NCBI RefSeq assembly: GCF_000828055.2
Contig: NZ_CP010523.2
Span: 2,232,001 to 2,296,000, forward strand
DNA from: Klebsiella variicola
GTDB taxonomy: Bacteria > Pseudomonadota > Gammaproteobacteria > Enterobacterales > Enterobacteriaceae
Reading direction: 5' to 3'
Length of the DNA: 64,000 nt
Shown: piece by piece, positions 1 to 10,118 of the stretch
Position numbering within the stretch: position 1 is the stretch's first letter
How the letters are laid out: every line of letters starts with the position of its first letter
The notes under the pieces: generated by a model
What the model was told of the DNA's origin: nothing
The model's database searches: none
Seen by the model: only the letters and a program-made list of their open reading frames with translations
Translations under genes and position numbers: made by a program

Positions 1-689
1 TGAACCTTGAGGTGCGCCCGGGGGAGGTCCACGCCATTATGGGGCCAAACGGCTCGGGGAAAAGTACGCTTTCGGCCACCCTGGCCGGGCGTGAGGATTA
101 CGAGGTGACCGGCGGCCGCGTCGAATTTAAGGGTAAAGACCTGCTGGAACTTGCCCCGGAAGATCGCGCCGGAGAAGGTATCTTTATGGCCTTCCAGTAT
201 CCGGTGGAAATTCCCGGCGTCAGCAACCAGTTCTTCCTGCAGACCGCGCTGAATGCCGTGCGCAACTATCGAGGCCAGGAGCCGCTGGATCGCTTCGACT
301 TCCAGGACCTGATGGAAGAGAAAATCAGGCTGCTACAGATGCCGGCAGATCTGCTGACCCGCTCGGTGAACGTTGGCTTCTCCGGCGGTGAGAAAAAGCG
401 TAACGATATTCTGCAAATGGCGGTGCTGGAGCCGGAGCTGTGCATTCTTGATGAGTCAGATTCCGGGCTGGATATTGATGCACTGAAGATTGTCTCGGAA
501 GGTGTCAACTCGCTACGCGACGGCAAACGCGCCTTCATCATTGTCACCCACTATCAGCGCATTCTTGACTATATCAAGCCGGACTACGTCCATGTTCTGT
601 ATCAGGGGCGGATTGTGAAGTCGGGGGATTTCACCCTCGTCAAACAGCTGGAGGAGCAGGGCTATGGCTGGCTTACCGAACAGCAGTAA
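1..689 (+). CDS. sufC: SufC, Fe-S assembly ATPase (5' truncated)
   Basis: SufC is the cytosolic ABC-type ATPase of the SufBC2D scaffold that builds Fe-S clusters under iron limitation or oxidative stress. The start codon lies before the window; the open frame is in phase from base 3. Walker A (GPNGSGKST), signature (SGGEKKR) and Walker B (LCILDESDSGLD) are visible, and the C-terminus ends GWLTEQQ as in E. coli SufC. A GTG at base 12 is internal, because coding sequence continues upstream of it. The gene overlaps sufD by 26 bp, implying translational coupling. sufA and sufB should lie just outside the window. The identification is secure. Confidence 0.97.
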   Translation, partial: NLEVRPGEVHAIMGPNGSGKSTLSATLAGREDYEVTGGRVEFKGKDLLELAPEDRAGEGIFMAFQYPVEIPGVSNQFFLQTALNAVRNYRGQEPLDRFDFQDLMEEKIRLLQMPADLLTRSVNVGFSGGEKKRNDILQMAVLEPELCILDESDSGLDIDALKIVSEGVNSLRDGKRAFIIVTHYQRILDYIKPDYVHVLYQGRIVKSGDFTLVKQLEEQGYGWLTEQQ

Positions 690-1938
690 CGCGCTGCAGC
701 AGTGGCACCACCTGTTTGAAGCGCAGGGCGGCCAGCGTACGGCGGAGGCCACCCAGCATCTGCAGCAGCTGCTGCGCCTGGGGCTGCCGACACGTAAGCA
801 CGAGGACTGGAAATACACCCCGCTGGATGCGCTACTGAACGGTCACTTTGTCGCCGACGAGGGGGCATCGCTCAGCGCTGAACAGCGTGATGCGCTGGCG
901 CTGCCGCTGGACGCCTGGCGGCTGGTGTTTATCGATGGCCGCTATCATCCTGAGCTGAGCGACGATCTCGCCGCCAGCGGCGTGGAGGTCAGCGTCGATA
1001 ACCAACGCCAGCATCTGCCGGATGCTTTGCATCCGGAGGTGTTTCTCCATCTGACCGAAAGCCTGGCGCAGACGGTGACCCGCCTTCGCGTACCGCGCAA
1101 CCGCCGCCTGGATAAGCCGCTGCTGCTGATGCATATCACCCGCGGTCTGGCCGGCGATGCGCTGAATACCGCCCATTATCGCCATCACCTGGCGCTGGAA
1201 AGCGGGGCGGAGGCGACTGTGGTCGAACATTACCTGAGCCTCAATGAGCAGCCGCACTTCACCGGCGGGCGACTGACCATGACGGTGGCCGATAACGCGC
1301 ACCTCCAGCATATCAAGCTGGCGTTTGAGAACGCGCTCAGCTACCACTTCGCCCATAACGACCTGCTGCTGGGCCGCGACGCCTCGGCCTTCAGCAGCAG
1401 TTTCCTGCTCGGCGGCCAGGTGCTGCGTCATCACACCAGCACCCGCCTGGGCGGTGAAAACAGCAACCTGCGCCTCAATTCGCTGGCGATGCCGGTGAAA
1501 AATGAGGTCTGCGACAGCCGCACCTGGCTCGACCATCAGGTCGGCTACTGCAACAGCCGCCAGCTGCACAAAACCATCGTCAGCGATAAGGGTCGGGCGG
1601 TGTTTAACGGGCTGATCAACGTCGCGCCGCACGCGCTGAAAACCGACGGCCAGATGACCAATAACAATCTGCTGCTTGGGCGGCTGGCGGAGGTCGACAC
1701 TAAACCGCAGCTGGAGATTTACGCCGATGACGTGAAATGCAGCCACGGGGCGACCGTCGGGCGCATTGATGAAGAACAGCTGTTCTATCTGCGCTCGCGC
1801 GGTATCGAACAGCAGGCGGCGCAGCAGATGATCCTCTACGCCTTCGCCGCCGAGCTCACCGAGGCTATCCGCAGCGATGCGCTCAGAGAGCAGGTGCTGG
1901 CGCGGATTGGACAGCGTTTGCCGGGAGGCACTGTATGA
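664..1938 (+). CDS. sufD: SufD, Fe-S scaffold subunit
   Basis: SufD pairs with SufB and two SufC subunits in the SufBC2D scaffold that receives sulfur from SufSE. The 424-residue length matches E. coli SufD (423). The N-terminus ([18 protein letters not shown]) is nearly identical to E. coli, which fixes the start inside the end of sufC. The conserved C-terminal core containing [12 protein letters not shown] carries Cys359 and His361, the equivalents of residues implicated in cluster assembly. The stop overlaps the start of sufS by 4 bp, so sufC-D-S form a tightly coupled operon. Confidence 0.97.
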   Translation: MAGLPNSSNALQQWHHLFEAQGGQRTAEATQHLQQLLRLGLPTRKHEDWKYTPLDALLNGHFVADEGASLSAEQRDALALPLDAWRLVFIDGRYHPELSDDLAASGVEVSVDNQRQHLPDALHPEVFLHLTESLAQTVTRLRVPRNRRLDKPLLLMHITRGLAGDALNTAHYRHHLALESGAEATVVEHYLSLNEQPHFTGGRLTMTVADNAHLQHIKLAFENALSYHFAHNDLLLGRDASAFSSSFLLGGQVLRHHTSTRLGGENSNLRLNSLAMPVKNEVCDSRTWLDHQVGYCNSRQLHKTIVSDKGRAVFNGLINVAPHALKTDGQMTNNNLLLGRLAEVDTKPQLEIYADDVKCSHGATVGRIDEEQLFYLRSRGIEQQAAQQMILYAFAAELTEAIRSDALREQVLARIGQRLPGGTV

Positions 1939-3155
1939 CATTTTCAGTAGAACGGGTTCGCGCCGATTTTCCGGTACTGAACCGGGAGGTCAATGGTCAG
2001 CCACTGGCCTATCTCGACAGCGCCGCCAGTGCCCAGAAGCCGGAGGCGGTGATCGGCGCCGAAGCGGAATTCTATCGCCACGGCTACGCGGCGGTGCACC
2101 GCGGCATCCATACCCTCAGCGCGGAAGCCACCGCGCGGATGGAAGCCGTGCGTCAGCAGGCGGCCACTTTCCTTAACGCCGGGTCGGCGGAGGAAGTGGT
2201 GTTCGTCCGCGGCACCACCGAGGGTATCAACCTGGTGGCCAACAGCTGGGGAAACGCCAACGTCGGCGCCGGGGATAACATCATCATCAGCGAAATGGAG
2301 CACCACGCCAACATTGTGCCGTGGCAGATGCTGTGCGCCCGCGTCGGGGCTGAGCTGCGGGTGATCCCCCTGAACCCGGACGGCACCCTGCAACTGGATG
2401 TTGTCCCGGGACTGTTTGACACGCGCACCCGCCTGCTGGCGATAACCGAGGTCTCCAACGTGCTGGGGACGGAAAACCCGCTGGCGGCGCTGATTGCCCT
2501 TGCGCATCAGCATGGCGCGAAAGTGCTGGTGGATGGCGCTCAGGCGGTGATGCACCACCCGGTAGATGTGCAGGCGCTGGGGTGCGATTTCTACGTCTTC
2601 TCCGGACACAAGCTGTATGGCCCGACCGGGATCGGCGTGCTCTATGGCCGTTCCGAGCTACTGCAGGCGATGGCGCCATGGGAAGGCGGCGGGTCGATGA
2701 TCGCCACCGTCAGCCTGACGGAAGGCACCACCTGGAACCGGGCGCCGTGGCGCTTTGAGGCCGGTACGCCGAATACCGGGGGGATCATTGGCCTCGGCGC
2801 GGCGCTGACCTACGTCAGCCAACTGGGGCTGACGCAGATCGCGGAGTACGAGCAGACCCTGATGCGCTATGCGCTGGAGGCTCTGCGCGCCGTGCCGGAT
2901 CTGATCCTCTACGGGCCGGCGCAGCGCAAGGGGGTGATCGCCTTTAACCTCGGCCAGCATCACGCCTATGACGTCGGCAGCTTCCTCGACAACTACGGTA
3001 TCGCGGTGCGAACCGGGCACCACTGCGCCATGCCGCTGATGGCCCGGTATCAGGTACCGGCTATGTGTCGGGCCTCGCTGGCGATGTACAATACCACGGA
3101 AGAGGTGGACCGCCTGGTGGCCGGCCTGCAGCGGATCCACAAATTATTAGGGTAA
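1935..3155 (+). CDS. sufS: SufS cysteine desulfurase
   Basis: SufS is a PLP-dependent class V aminotransferase-fold enzyme that takes sulfur from L-cysteine, forms a persulfide and hands it to SufE. It has 406 residues, the usual length. The PLP lysine is in [10 protein letters not shown] (Lys226) and the persulfide cysteine in [11 protein letters not shown] (Cys364), the same numbers as in E. coli. It overlaps sufD by 4 bp and is followed by sufE after 11 bp. Confidence 0.97.
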   Translation: MTFSVERVRADFPVLNREVNGQPLAYLDSAASAQKPEAVIGAEAEFYRHGYAAVHRGIHTLSAEATARMEAVRQQAATFLNAGSAEEVVFVRGTTEGINLVANSWGNANVGAGDNIIISEMEHHANIVPWQMLCARVGAELRVIPLNPDGTLQLDVVPGLFDTRTRLLAITEVSNVLGTENPLAALIALAHQHGAKVLVDGAQAVMHHPVDVQALGCDFYVFSGHKLYGPTGIGVLYGRSELLQAMAPWEGGGSMIATVSLTEGTTWNRAPWRFEAGTPNTGGIIGLGAALTYVSQLGLTQIAEYEQTLMRYALEALRAVPDLILYGPAQRKGVIAFNLGQHHAYDVGSFLDNYGIAVRTGHHCAMPLMARYQVPAMCRASLAMYNTTEEVDRLVAGLQRIHKLLG

Positions 3156-3166
3156 AGGACGTGACG

Positions 3167-3583
3167 ATGGCGGCACTACCAGACAAAGACAAACTGTTGC
3201 GCAATTTTAGCCGTTGCGCCAACTGGGAAGAGAAGTATCTCTATATCATTGAGCTGGGCCAGCGGGTGGCGCCGCTAAGCCCGGAAGAACATAGCGTGCA
3301 GAACATTATTCAGGGCTGCCAAAGCCAGGTGTGGATTGTGATGGCGCAGGACCCCTCCGGCGTTATCACCCTGCGCGGTGACAGCGATGCGGCGATCGTC
3401 AAAGGGCTGATTGCGGTGGTGTTTATCCTTTATGATCGGATGACCGCCCAGGATATCATCGAGTTCGATGTGCGCCCGTGGTTTGAAAAAATGGCGCTCA
3501 CCCAACACCTGACGCCTTCCCGCTCGCAAGGGCTTGAAGCCATGATCCGTGCGATCCGCGCGAAAGCCGCAAATATTAGCTAG
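3167..3583 (+). CDS. sufE: SufE sulfur acceptor
   Basis: SufE accepts the persulfide from SufS and passes it to SufB. The start used is the ATG at 3167 ([14 protein letters not shown]), which gives 138 residues, the E. coli length. A longer frame from 3065 would run deep into sufS and is not needed. The acceptor cysteine is Cys51 in the motif IQGCQSQVW. This is the last gene of the suf operon; no clear intrinsic terminator is seen in the 100 bp that follow. Confidence 0.96.
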   Translation: MAALPDKDKLLRNFSRCANWEEKYLYIIELGQRVAPLSPEEHSVQNIIQGCQSQVWIVMAQDPSGVITLRGDSDAAIVKGLIAVVFILYDRMTAQDIIEFDVRPWFEKMALTQHLTPSRSQGLEAMIRAIRAKAANIS

Positions 3584-3683
3584 AATAAACAGGTAGATTT
3601 CATTCTGTTACGTCCGGTAGGGGTTCTGCTCCTGCCGCCGTTCAGTCTCCTGGCGTTTTATCAGCGAAAGAAGGAATCTCAGT

Positions 3684-4670
3684 ATGAAACGCAAAACGAT
3701 GATCACCTTAGCCCTTCTCAGCGCGCTTGGCGCCTCCTCGGCCGCCTGGGCCGTCGACTACCCGCTTCCTCCCGCCAACAGCCGGCTGATTGGCCAGAAC
3801 CAGTACTGGACCGTACAGGAGGGAGACCGCAACCTGCAGGCGATCGCCCGCCATTTCGATACCGCGGCGATGCTGATCCTCGAAGCCAACGATACCATCG
3901 CGCCAGTGCAGCCGAAGCCTGGTACTCAGGTCCTGATCCCCTCCCAGATGCTGCTCCCCGACGTACCGCGAGAGGGGATTGTCGTCAACCTTGCGGAACT
4001 GCGGCTGTATTACTTCCCGCCGGGAGAGAATCAGGTGCAGGTCTATCCGCTGGGTATCGGCCAGTTAGGGCTGGAAACGCCTGAGATGACCACCCGCATC
4101 GGGCAGAAGATCCCCAACCCGACCTGGACGCCCACCGCGGGCATTCGCGCGCGTTCGCTGGAGAAAGGGGTGACGTTACCGGCGGTGGTCCCGGCCGGGC
4201 CGTACAACCCGCTGGGGCGCTACGCGCTGCGTCTGGCCTATGGCAACGGCGAATATCTGATTCATGGCACCAACGCGCCGGACAGCGTCGGTTTACGCGT
4301 CAGCTCAGGCTGTATGCGAATGAACGCCGATGACATCAAAGCGCTGTTCAACCAGGTGAAAACCGGGACGCCGGTACGGATTATCAATCAGCCGGTGAAG
4401 TTTGCCGTCGAACCGGATGGTAAACGCTATGTCGAGGTCCACAGGCCGCTTTCGCAGACGGAAGGGGAAAACACCCGGACCATCGCCTACACGCTGCCTG
4501 CGGCGTTTCACGACTTCGCAGAGGATAAAGCGGTCGATGATGCACAGCTGAAAAAAGCGATGTCGAGAAGGGCGGGATATCCGGTGGTGGTGTCCACGGG
4601 GACGGGGAGTGCGCCAGCTACGCTGTCGGCGCAGAACACGCCGTCAGACAACAGCCTGCTTACCCAGTAG
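3684..4670 (+). CDS. ldtE: L,D-transpeptidase LdtE (YnhG)
   Basis: This is a periplasmic L,D-transpeptidase; E. coli LdtE forms 3-3 cross-links in peptidoglycan. The 328 residues comprise a signal peptide (about 1-23, ending AAWA), a LysM-like segment ([20 protein letters not shown]) and a YkuD domain. The catalytic motif is [20 protein letters not shown], with the nucleophile at Cys210. The start at 3684 has an upstream AAGGAA. It sits next to lpp on the opposite strand, as in E. coli. The C-terminal tail is Ser/Thr rich and variable. Confidence 0.95.
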   Translation: MKRKTMITLALLSALGASSAAWAVDYPLPPANSRLIGQNQYWTVQEGDRNLQAIARHFDTAAMLILEANDTIAPVQPKPGTQVLIPSQMLLPDVPREGIVVNLAELRLYYFPPGENQVQVYPLGIGQLGLETPEMTTRIGQKIPNPTWTPTAGIRARSLEKGVTLPAVVPAGPYNPLGRYALRLAYGNGEYLIHGTNAPDSVGLRVSSGCMRMNADDIKALFNQVKTGTPVRIINQPVKFAVEPDGKRYVEVHRPLSQTEGENTRTIAYTLPAAFHDFAEDKAVDDAQLKKAMSRRAGYPVVVSTGTGSAPATLSAQNTPSDNSLLTQ

Positions 4671-4686
4671 CCCTCATGCTGAGGGC

Positions 4687-4718
4687 AAAAAAAATGGCGC
4701 ACAGAGTGCGCCATTTTT
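4687..4718. terminator. Bidirectional terminator between ldtE and lpp
   Basis: A stem ATGGCGCAC / GTGCGCCAT with a 3-nt loop is preceded by a run of A and followed by a run of T. It can therefore end ldtE on the plus strand and lpp on the minus strand. Confidence 0.9.
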
Positions 4719-4731
4719 ATTACCAGAACTC

Positions 4732-4980
<249 letters not shown>

Positions 4981-5013
4981 CTAGATTGAGTTAATCTCCA
5001 TGTAGCGTTACAA

Positions 5014-5042
5014 GTATTACACAAAGTTTTTTGGGATGAGAA
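5014..5042 (-). promoter_or_regulatory. lpp promoter (sigma-70)
   Basis: On the minus strand, -35 TTCTCA (5037-5042) and -10 TAATAC (5014-5019) are separated by 17 bp. The region from the -10 through the leader to the lpp start is almost identical to the well-known E. coli lpp promoter and leader. Confidence 0.9.
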
Positions 5043-5224
5043 TATTTTTTTTACCTGAACGCACTTATTTTTGATCGTTCGCTCAAAGAAGCATCGAATT
5101 GGACAAAATCGCTGAAAAAGGCGAGTGAAAACAGCGCGCTTCCATCGGATTCATCTTAGATAATCTCTTATTAAATAGTAAATTCCGATTTGCATTTTTA
5201 ATAGGAAGAGCTAATCAATGAATA

Positions 5225-5250
5225 AAAAAAAGCGCCCCGAGAGGCGCTTT
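5225..5250 (-). terminator. pykF intrinsic terminator
   Basis: Read on the minus strand, the stem AAAGCGCC / GGCGCTTT encloses a short loop and is followed by a run of eight T residues, directly after the pykF stop. Confidence 0.88.
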
Positions 5251-5280
5251 ATTAAAAAAAACCAATTAACCTGTAAATTA

Positions 5281-6693
5281 TTACAGCACGTGTACGGAAG
5301 CCGTATTAGTGGTACCGCTCGGCACTAATGCGCCGGAAACCATCACCACCACGTCGCCTTTACGCGCGAGGCCGCTTTTCAGCGCCAGATCTTTGCCCAG
5401 ATGATAGAAGTCATCGGTAGAGGCGATCTCTTCCACCAACTGCGGCACAACGCCTTTGCTCAGCACCAGCTGGCGAGCGGTGGTTTCGTTGGTGGTCAGG
5501 GCCAGGATGGTGGCGTCCGGGAAGTATTTACGCACAGCGCGTGCGGATTTACCGCCCTGGGTGGCGACAACGATCAGCGGCGCTTCCAGTTTCTCAGCGG
5601 TTTCTACCGCGCCGCGGCACACCGCTTCGGTGATGCGCAGTTTACGATTGTCGTTATTGAAGTCCAGACGGCTGGTCATCACGCGGTCAGTACGTTCGCA
5701 GATGGTGGCCATGATGGTGACGGCTTCCAGCGGGTATTTACCTTTCGCGGATTCGCCGGACAGCATCACTGCATCGGTACCGTCGAGGATGGCGTTGGCC
5801 ACGTCGCCGGCTTCAGCGCGGGTCGGACGCGGGTTCTTGATCATGGAGTCCAGCATCTGAGTCGCGGTGATAACCACTTTGCGCGCGCGGATACATTTTT
5901 CGATGATCATTTTCTGGGCGAAGATAACTTCTTCAACCGGGATCTCAACGCCCATGTCGCCACGAGCAACCATGATGCCGTCAGAAGCTTCGAGGATTTC
6001 GTCGAAGTTGTTCAGGCCTTCCTGGTTTTCGATTTTGGAGATGATCTGGATGTTTTCGCCGCCGTGGGCTTTCAGGTGCTCACGGATCTCGACGACGTCG
6101 GAACGTTTACGGATGAAGGAGGCCGCGACAAAGTCCACGCCCTGTTCGCAACCGAAGATCAGATCCTGTTTGTCTTTCTCAGCCAGCGCCGGCAGGGCGA
6201 TGGAGACGCCCGGCAGGTTTACGCCTTTGTTCTCGCCAAGGTCGCCGTTGTTCAGCACTTTACAGATAACTTTGTTACCTTCGATAGCCGTCACTTCCAT
6301 GCCGATCAGGCCATCGTCCACCAGAACGGTGTTGCCGACGGTGAGGTCAGACGTGAAGCCTTCGTAGGTCACTGCAACGATTTCGTTGTTGCCGACGACG
6401 GATTTATCGGTGGTGAAGGTGAAGGTCTGGCCTGCTTTCAATGAGACGTCGTTGCCGCCTTCCAGCTTGATGGTACGAATTTCCGGGCCTTTGGTGTCCA
6501 GCAGAATAGCGGCTTTCTTACCGGTTTTGCTCATCACATTGCGCAGGTTCTGGATGCGCTGACCGTGTTCCGCATAGTCACCGTGGGAGAAGTTCAGACG
6601 CATCACGTTCATGCCGGCTTCCAGCATTTTGGTCAGCATCTCTTCAGATTCGGTTTTCGGACCGATGGTGCAAACAATTTTGGTCTTTTTCAT
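5281..6693 (-). CDS. pykF: Pyruvate kinase I
   Basis: This is the cytosolic glycolytic enzyme that converts phosphoenolpyruvate and ADP to pyruvate and ATP. The type I isozyme is activated by fructose 1,6-bisphosphate. The 470 residues equal the E. coli PykF length. The N-terminus ([20 protein letters not shown]) and the active-site segment [12 protein letters not shown] are typical, as is the effector-binding C-terminal domain. A consensus Cra box lies upstream and a terminator follows the stop. Confidence 0.97.
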   Translation of the reverse strand: MKKTKIVCTIGPKTESEEMLTKMLEAGMNVMRLNFSHGDYAEHGQRIQNLRNVMSKTGKKAAILLDTKGPEIRTIKLEGGNDVSLKAGQTFTFTTDKSVVGNNEIVAVTYEGFTSDLTVGNTVLVDDGLIGMEVTAIEGNKVICKVLNNGDLGENKGVNLPGVSIALPALAEKDKQDLIFGCEQGVDFVAASFIRKRSDVVEIREHLKAHGGENIQIISKIENQEGLNNFDEILEASDGIMVARGDMGVEIPVEEVIFAQKMIIEKCIRARKVVITATQMLDSMIKNPRPTRAEAGDVANAILDGTDAVMLSGESAKGKYPLEAVTIMATICERTDRVMTSRLDFNNDNRKLRITEAVCRGAVETAEKLEAPLIVVATQGGKSARAVRKYFPDATILALTTNETTARQLVLSKGVVPQLVEEIASTDDFYHLGKDLALKSGLARKGDVVVMVSGALVPSGTTNTASVHVL

Positions 6694-7198
6694 GACAGTT
6701 TTAGTCTTTAAGTTGTGAAGGATATGGAATTCTCGCTCCGCGGGCGCACTGCCGGGGAGCCAAACCTGTATTACGAAAGTTGCTAAGCCACGCCCTAAGG
6801 ATAGGTGACAACCCCGGAGCGTGCAGAAGAATGTGTGCTGGCGGTTCAGCCCATGAAATGTGGCAAGGTGTTATGCGTTTTATCATGCAGTCCAATGCGC
6901 TGAAACCATTCAAGAAAGAATCGAAGCGCATTATACGCTGCCGAAATCAAAAAGGAAAATAAAAACCTCGTTTCAAATTATGGACAAAACGCGTAACAAA
7001 ACCGGCACGTTATGCATAAAAGTACGCAACACATTTTTTCATCACCGGGCAGGCAAAGGGGCAGCGGAAGGCGCTTTTTCTCGCGTGATGAACCAGTAAA
7101 ACGCGCCATTGGCCTATTCCGCCGGGGATAATTTGCGTTGCGGAAAAAATCTATCAATAATGAATTGATTGATAATAATAAAGTGCGAGCAAAACCAG
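6694..7198. other. Intergenic region between pykF and fumD
   Basis: These 505 bp separate the divergent pykF and fumD genes. Apart from the Cra box I see no RNA gene. The short frames here (up to 79 codons) have no ribosome site or recognisable product and are judged non-coding. Confidence 0.6.
6899..6912 (+). promoter_or_regulatory. Cra (FruR) box upstream of pykF
   Basis: GCTGAAACCATTCA fits every position of the published Cra consensus RSTGAAWCSNTHHW. E. coli pykF is a known Cra-repressed gene. The site is about 206 bp upstream of the start codon. Confidence 0.75.
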
Positions 7199-7411
7199 AT
7201 GGGAAATAAAGCCAAAGACGACGAGCTGTACCAGGAAATGTGCCGCGTGGTGGGTAAAGTGGTGCTGGAAATGCGAGACCTGGGCCAGGAGCCGAAACAC
7301 ATTGTCATTGCCGGCGTACTGCGCACCTCGCTGGCGAACGCCAAAATTCAGCGTTCGGCGCTCACCGTGGAGGCCATGGAGAAAGTCATTCACGCCCTTT
7401 CCGGGCATTAA
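7199..7411 (+). CDS. fumD: FumD (YdhZ) small protein
   Basis: The 70-residue protein begins MGNKAKDDELYQEMCRVVGK and matches E. coli YdhZ, renamed FumD after a reported fumarase activity. Its small size and lack of an Fe-S or class II fumarase fold make that activity hard to explain from sequence. I chose the ATG at 7199 over an upstream in-frame start because it gives the family length and N-terminus. It lies downstream of the divergent pykF gene, as in E. coli. Confidence 0.88.
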   Translation: MGNKAKDDELYQEMCRVVGKVVLEMRDLGQEPKHIVIAGVLRTSLANAKIQRSALTVEAMEKVIHALSGH

Positions 7412-7428
7412 CGTCTTTCGCCGGCGGG

Positions 7429-8067
7429 TCAGGAAATCACGAAGCGGATCACCGCCCGGACGGCAATGTCACAGTGGTGGGCCACCATCGCTTCGTCGTC
7501 GATGGCGGGCAACGGATCGTCAAGGTACAGGCTGCTGAAGGTGTAGAAGTTCGACACCTGATAAAAGCTGAAGCTGCTGATTAACCGGTGCACATCGCGT
7601 GCTTCGAGCCCCGCCTGAAAGACACTTTGCTGCTGGCCGCGCTGTAAAATGTCTTCCAGAATCGACAGGGCGGTACGATTCAGCGGTTTCAGTTCACCCG
7701 AGGTTTGTAACCACTTGCCGCGCTGCATATTCTCCATGCAAATCACCCGCATATAGTCCGCGTGGGTGGCGTGATAACGCACGCTCCAGCGCACCAGCCG
7801 CACCAGCGCCTCCACCGGTGGCACATTCTCCAGCCCCAGCTGCTGCTCGGTTTCGCGGATCCGCGCATACACATACTGCAGCACCTCCTGATAGAGCTGC
7901 TCTTTGCTTTTGAAGTAGTAAACCACCATGCGCTTGGTGGTCTGCGCCTCGGTGGCGATCTGCTCCATGCGGGCGCCTGACAGCCCGTGTTCAGCAAAAA
8001 CAGCGATAGCGGCGCTGAAAATCCGCGCCTTCAGGGATTGTGCTTCATCATGAGCAACGACGGTCAT
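7429..8067 (-). CDS. TetR-family regulator of the shikimate/quinate cluster
   Basis: This 212-residue TetR-type repressor has an N-terminal helix-turn-helix (about residues 12-58, with IATEAQTTKRMVVYYFKSKEQLY) and a helical ligand-binding C-terminal domain. Its start has a good Shine-Dalgarno (AAGGAG). It is divergent from the dehydroshikimate dehydratase gene across 126 bp, the usual arrangement for a local regulator. By inference it responds to a pathway intermediate such as quinate, shikimate or protocatechuate. The effector cannot be read from the sequence. Confidence 0.85.
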   Translation of the reverse strand: MTVVAHDEAQSLKARIFSAAIAVFAEHGLSGARMEQIATEAQTTKRMVVYYFKSKEQLYQEVLQYVYARIRETEQQLGLENVPPVEALVRLVRWSVRYHATHADYMRVICMENMQRGKWLQTSGELKPLNRTALSILEDILQRGQQQSVFQAGLEARDVHRLISSFSFYQVSNFYTFSSLYLDDPLPAIDDEAMVAHHCDIAVRAVIRFVIS

Positions 8068-8137
8068 GGCAACTCCTTTTTCTTGGGTGACAAAAAATAC
8101 ACATAATGATCACAATTTAGCAACCTAGTATGGCGCA

Positions 8138-8154
8138 AATGAACCAAATGATAC
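8138..8154 (+). promoter_or_regulatory. Candidate TetR operator, copy 1
   Basis: AATGAACCAAATGATAC lies upstream of the dehydratase gene and recurs inverted, with 14 of 17 positions matching, before the transporter gene at 10051-10067. This suggests a shared operator; binding is inferred. Confidence 0.4.
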
Positions 8155-8193
8155 ATATTCAAGGCTCACGTCAGTTGTTGACCCGAGGACCTT

Positions 8194-10047
8194 ATGCTGC
8201 GCTCTATCGCCACCGTTTCGATTTCCGGCACCCTGCCTGAGAAGCTGCACGCTATTGCGGCGGCGGGCTATCAGGGTGTGGAAATTTTCGAGAACGATCT
8301 GCTCTATTATACGGGGACGCCGGCGGAAATCCGCCAGCTTGCCGCCGATTTAGGGTTAAAAATCACGCTTTTTCAACCCTTTCGCGATTTTGAAGGCGCC
8401 AGCCGGGCGCAGTTTGCGGCGAATATAGCCCGCGCTCGGCGCAAGTTTGCCCTGATGCACGAGCTGGGCTGCGACACGCTGCTGCTGTGCAGCAATGTGC
8501 AGCCGGACTGCTCGGCGGATAGCGAATTGCAGGTCGCGGATCTGCGGGCGCTGGCCACGCTGGCGGAAGAAGAGGGGATCACCATCGGCTATGAGGCGCT
8601 GGCCTGGGGAACCCATGTGAACCGCTGGCAGCAGGCCTGGGAGCGGGTACGGCGGGTGGACAGCCCGGCGCTGGGCCTGGTGCTCGACAGCTTCCATATT
8701 CTGGCTCGCGGCGACACGCTGGACGCGCTACCGTCGGTGCCGGTGGAGAAAATCACCTTTGTTCAGCTCGCCGATGCGCCGTACATGAAAATGGATCTCC
8801 TGGAATGGAGTCGCCATTTCCGCTGCTTCCCCGGGCAGGGCGAGCTGCCGCTGGAGCCGTTTGCCGAGCAGGTCACCCGCTGCGGCTATCGCGGCCCCTG
8901 GTCGCTGGAGATCTTTAATGACGGTTTTCGCGCCTCGCCGAACGGCGCGACGGCCAAAGATGGTTATCGTTCGCTGCTGTGGCTGGAGGAGCAAACCCGC
9001 CGTCGGCTCCCGACGTGCGATGCCGATCTGTTTTCACCGCCGCCGCTGCCGGTCTATCACGGGCTGGAGTTTATCGAGTTTGCCGCCAGCGCCGCCGAGG
9101 CGCAGCGCCTGGGGCAGCATCTGCAGGCGCTGGGTTTTCAGCACGAGGGAAGCCACCGCTCCAAACAGGTGACGCTGTGGCGCAACGGCGGGGCGCGGAT
9201 CGTCATCAACCATCAGCCCCACAGCTGGGCCGATCATTTCTATCAACGCCACGGCGTATCGCTGTGCGCCATGGCGCTGCGGGTCGATCGCAGTGCGCCG
9301 ATTGTGGCCCGCGCCCGGGCGCTGGGGTATGCCACCTGGCAGGGCGATGCCGGGCCGAACGAAACGCCGATCCCGGCGATCTGCGCCCCGGACGGTAGCC
9401 TTATCTATCTCATCGAGGCCGGGGAAGGGATCTATGAGCGCGATTTTCATCTGCGCGACGGACTGACGGTGCGCGAGGATTATCTCGGTATCGACCATCT
9501 GGCGCTGGGGATGGAGGCCGACAGCCGCGACAACTGGGTGATGTTCTTCCGCACGGTGTTTGGTTTTACCCTTGAGCATGAGCAGACGCTGCCGGACCCG
9601 TATGGACTGGTGCGCAGTCTGGCGGTGCGCAGCCCGCAGGGCGATATCCGTCTGGCGCTGAATATTTCGCAGAGCCGGGCGACGCAGATTGCCCGCTCGG
9701 TCGCCTGCTACCAGGGGGCAGGGCTGCAGCATGCGGCCTTTGCCTGCCGCGATCTGCCGGCCACCTGCGACCAGCTTGCCGACGTTGCCCGCCATGCGCT
9801 GCCGATCCCGGCCAATTATTATGACGATCTGCTGGCGCGCTTCGGCGGCGAGCTGGACGTTGGGCAACTGCAGCGGCGGCAGCTCCTCTACGACCGCGAT
9901 CCGCAGGGCGGGGCCTTCCTGCATCTTTATACCCGCCCCTTTACCGCCGGGCGCTTTTTCTTTGAGTTAACCGAACGACGGGCCGGTTACGCGCTCTATG
10001 GCGCGGCGAATGCCGCCGTCCGTCTGGCGGCGATGCAGTATTGTTAG
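8194..10047 (+). CDS. quiC: 3-dehydroshikimate dehydratase (AroZ/QuiC type)
   Basis: The enzyme converts 3-dehydroshikimate to protocatechuate, feeding quinate and shikimate carbon into the beta-ketoadipate pathway. The 617 residues form two parts. Residues 1 to about 275 are an AP-endonuclease-2/TIM-barrel domain with metal ligands in IGYEALAWGTH, LVLDSFHILARG and WSLEIFND. Residues about 285 to 617 resemble 4-hydroxyphenylpyruvate dioxygenase (VOC fold; YLGIDHLALG and QHAAFACRDL). This fused architecture is known for bacterial QuiC1-type dehydratases, and Klebsiella AroZ has this activity. A transporter and an SDH-family dehydrogenase follow in the same direction. The role of the C-terminal half is not evident. 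Confidence 0.9.
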   Translation: MLRSIATVSISGTLPEKLHAIAAAGYQGVEIFENDLLYYTGTPAEIRQLAADLGLKITLFQPFRDFEGASRAQFAANIARARRKFALMHELGCDTLLLCSNVQPDCSADSELQVADLRALATLAEEEGITIGYEALAWGTHVNRWQQAWERVRRVDSPALGLVLDSFHILARGDTLDALPSVPVEKITFVQLADAPYMKMDLLEWSRHFRCFPGQGELPLEPFAEQVTRCGYRGPWSLEIFNDGFRASPNGATAKDGYRSLLWLEEQTRRRLPTCDADLFSPPPLPVYHGLEFIEFAASAAEAQRLGQHLQALGFQHEGSHRSKQVTLWRNGGARIVINHQPHSWADHFYQRHGVSLCAMALRVDRSAPIVARARALGYATWQGDAGPNETPIPAICAPDGSLIYLIEAGEGIYERDFHLRDGLTVREDYLGIDHLALGMEADSRDNWVMFFRTVFGFTLEHEQTLPDPYGLVRSLAVRSPQGDIRLALNISQSRATQIARSVACYQGAGLQHAAFACRDLPATCDQLADVARHALPIPANYYDDLLARFGGELDVGQLQRRQLLYDRDPQGGAFLHLYTRPFTAGRFFFELTERRAGYALYGAANAAVRLAAMQYC

Positions 10048-10050
10048 CCC

Positions 10051-10067
10051 GAATCAAATGGTTCATT
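10051..10067 (-). promoter_or_regulatory. Candidate TetR operator, copy 2
   Basis: The plus-strand sequence GAATCAAATGGTTCATT is the inverted counterpart of the motif at 8138-8154. It sits between the dehydratase stop and the MFS gene, suggesting a second regulated promoter there. Confidence 0.35.
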
Positions 10068-10118
10068 ATGCTTTAAACACAATAACAACATCCTCTGTAC
10101 CCGAGACAGGAACTGACT

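Noticed and set aside
832-1941. 369-codon frame antisense to sufD
   Set aside because: Shadow frame; sufD is conserved over its full length.
3065-3166. N-terminal extension of SufE
   Set aside because: It would overlap sufS by 91 bp; the ATG at 3167 gives the E. coli length and N-terminus.
5401-6444. 347-codon frame antisense to pykF
   Set aside because: Shadow of a conserved glycolytic gene; unlike any family.
6694-7198. tRNA or small RNA gene in the pykF upstream gap
   Set aside because: No cloverleaf or terminator-bounded transcript could be recognised.
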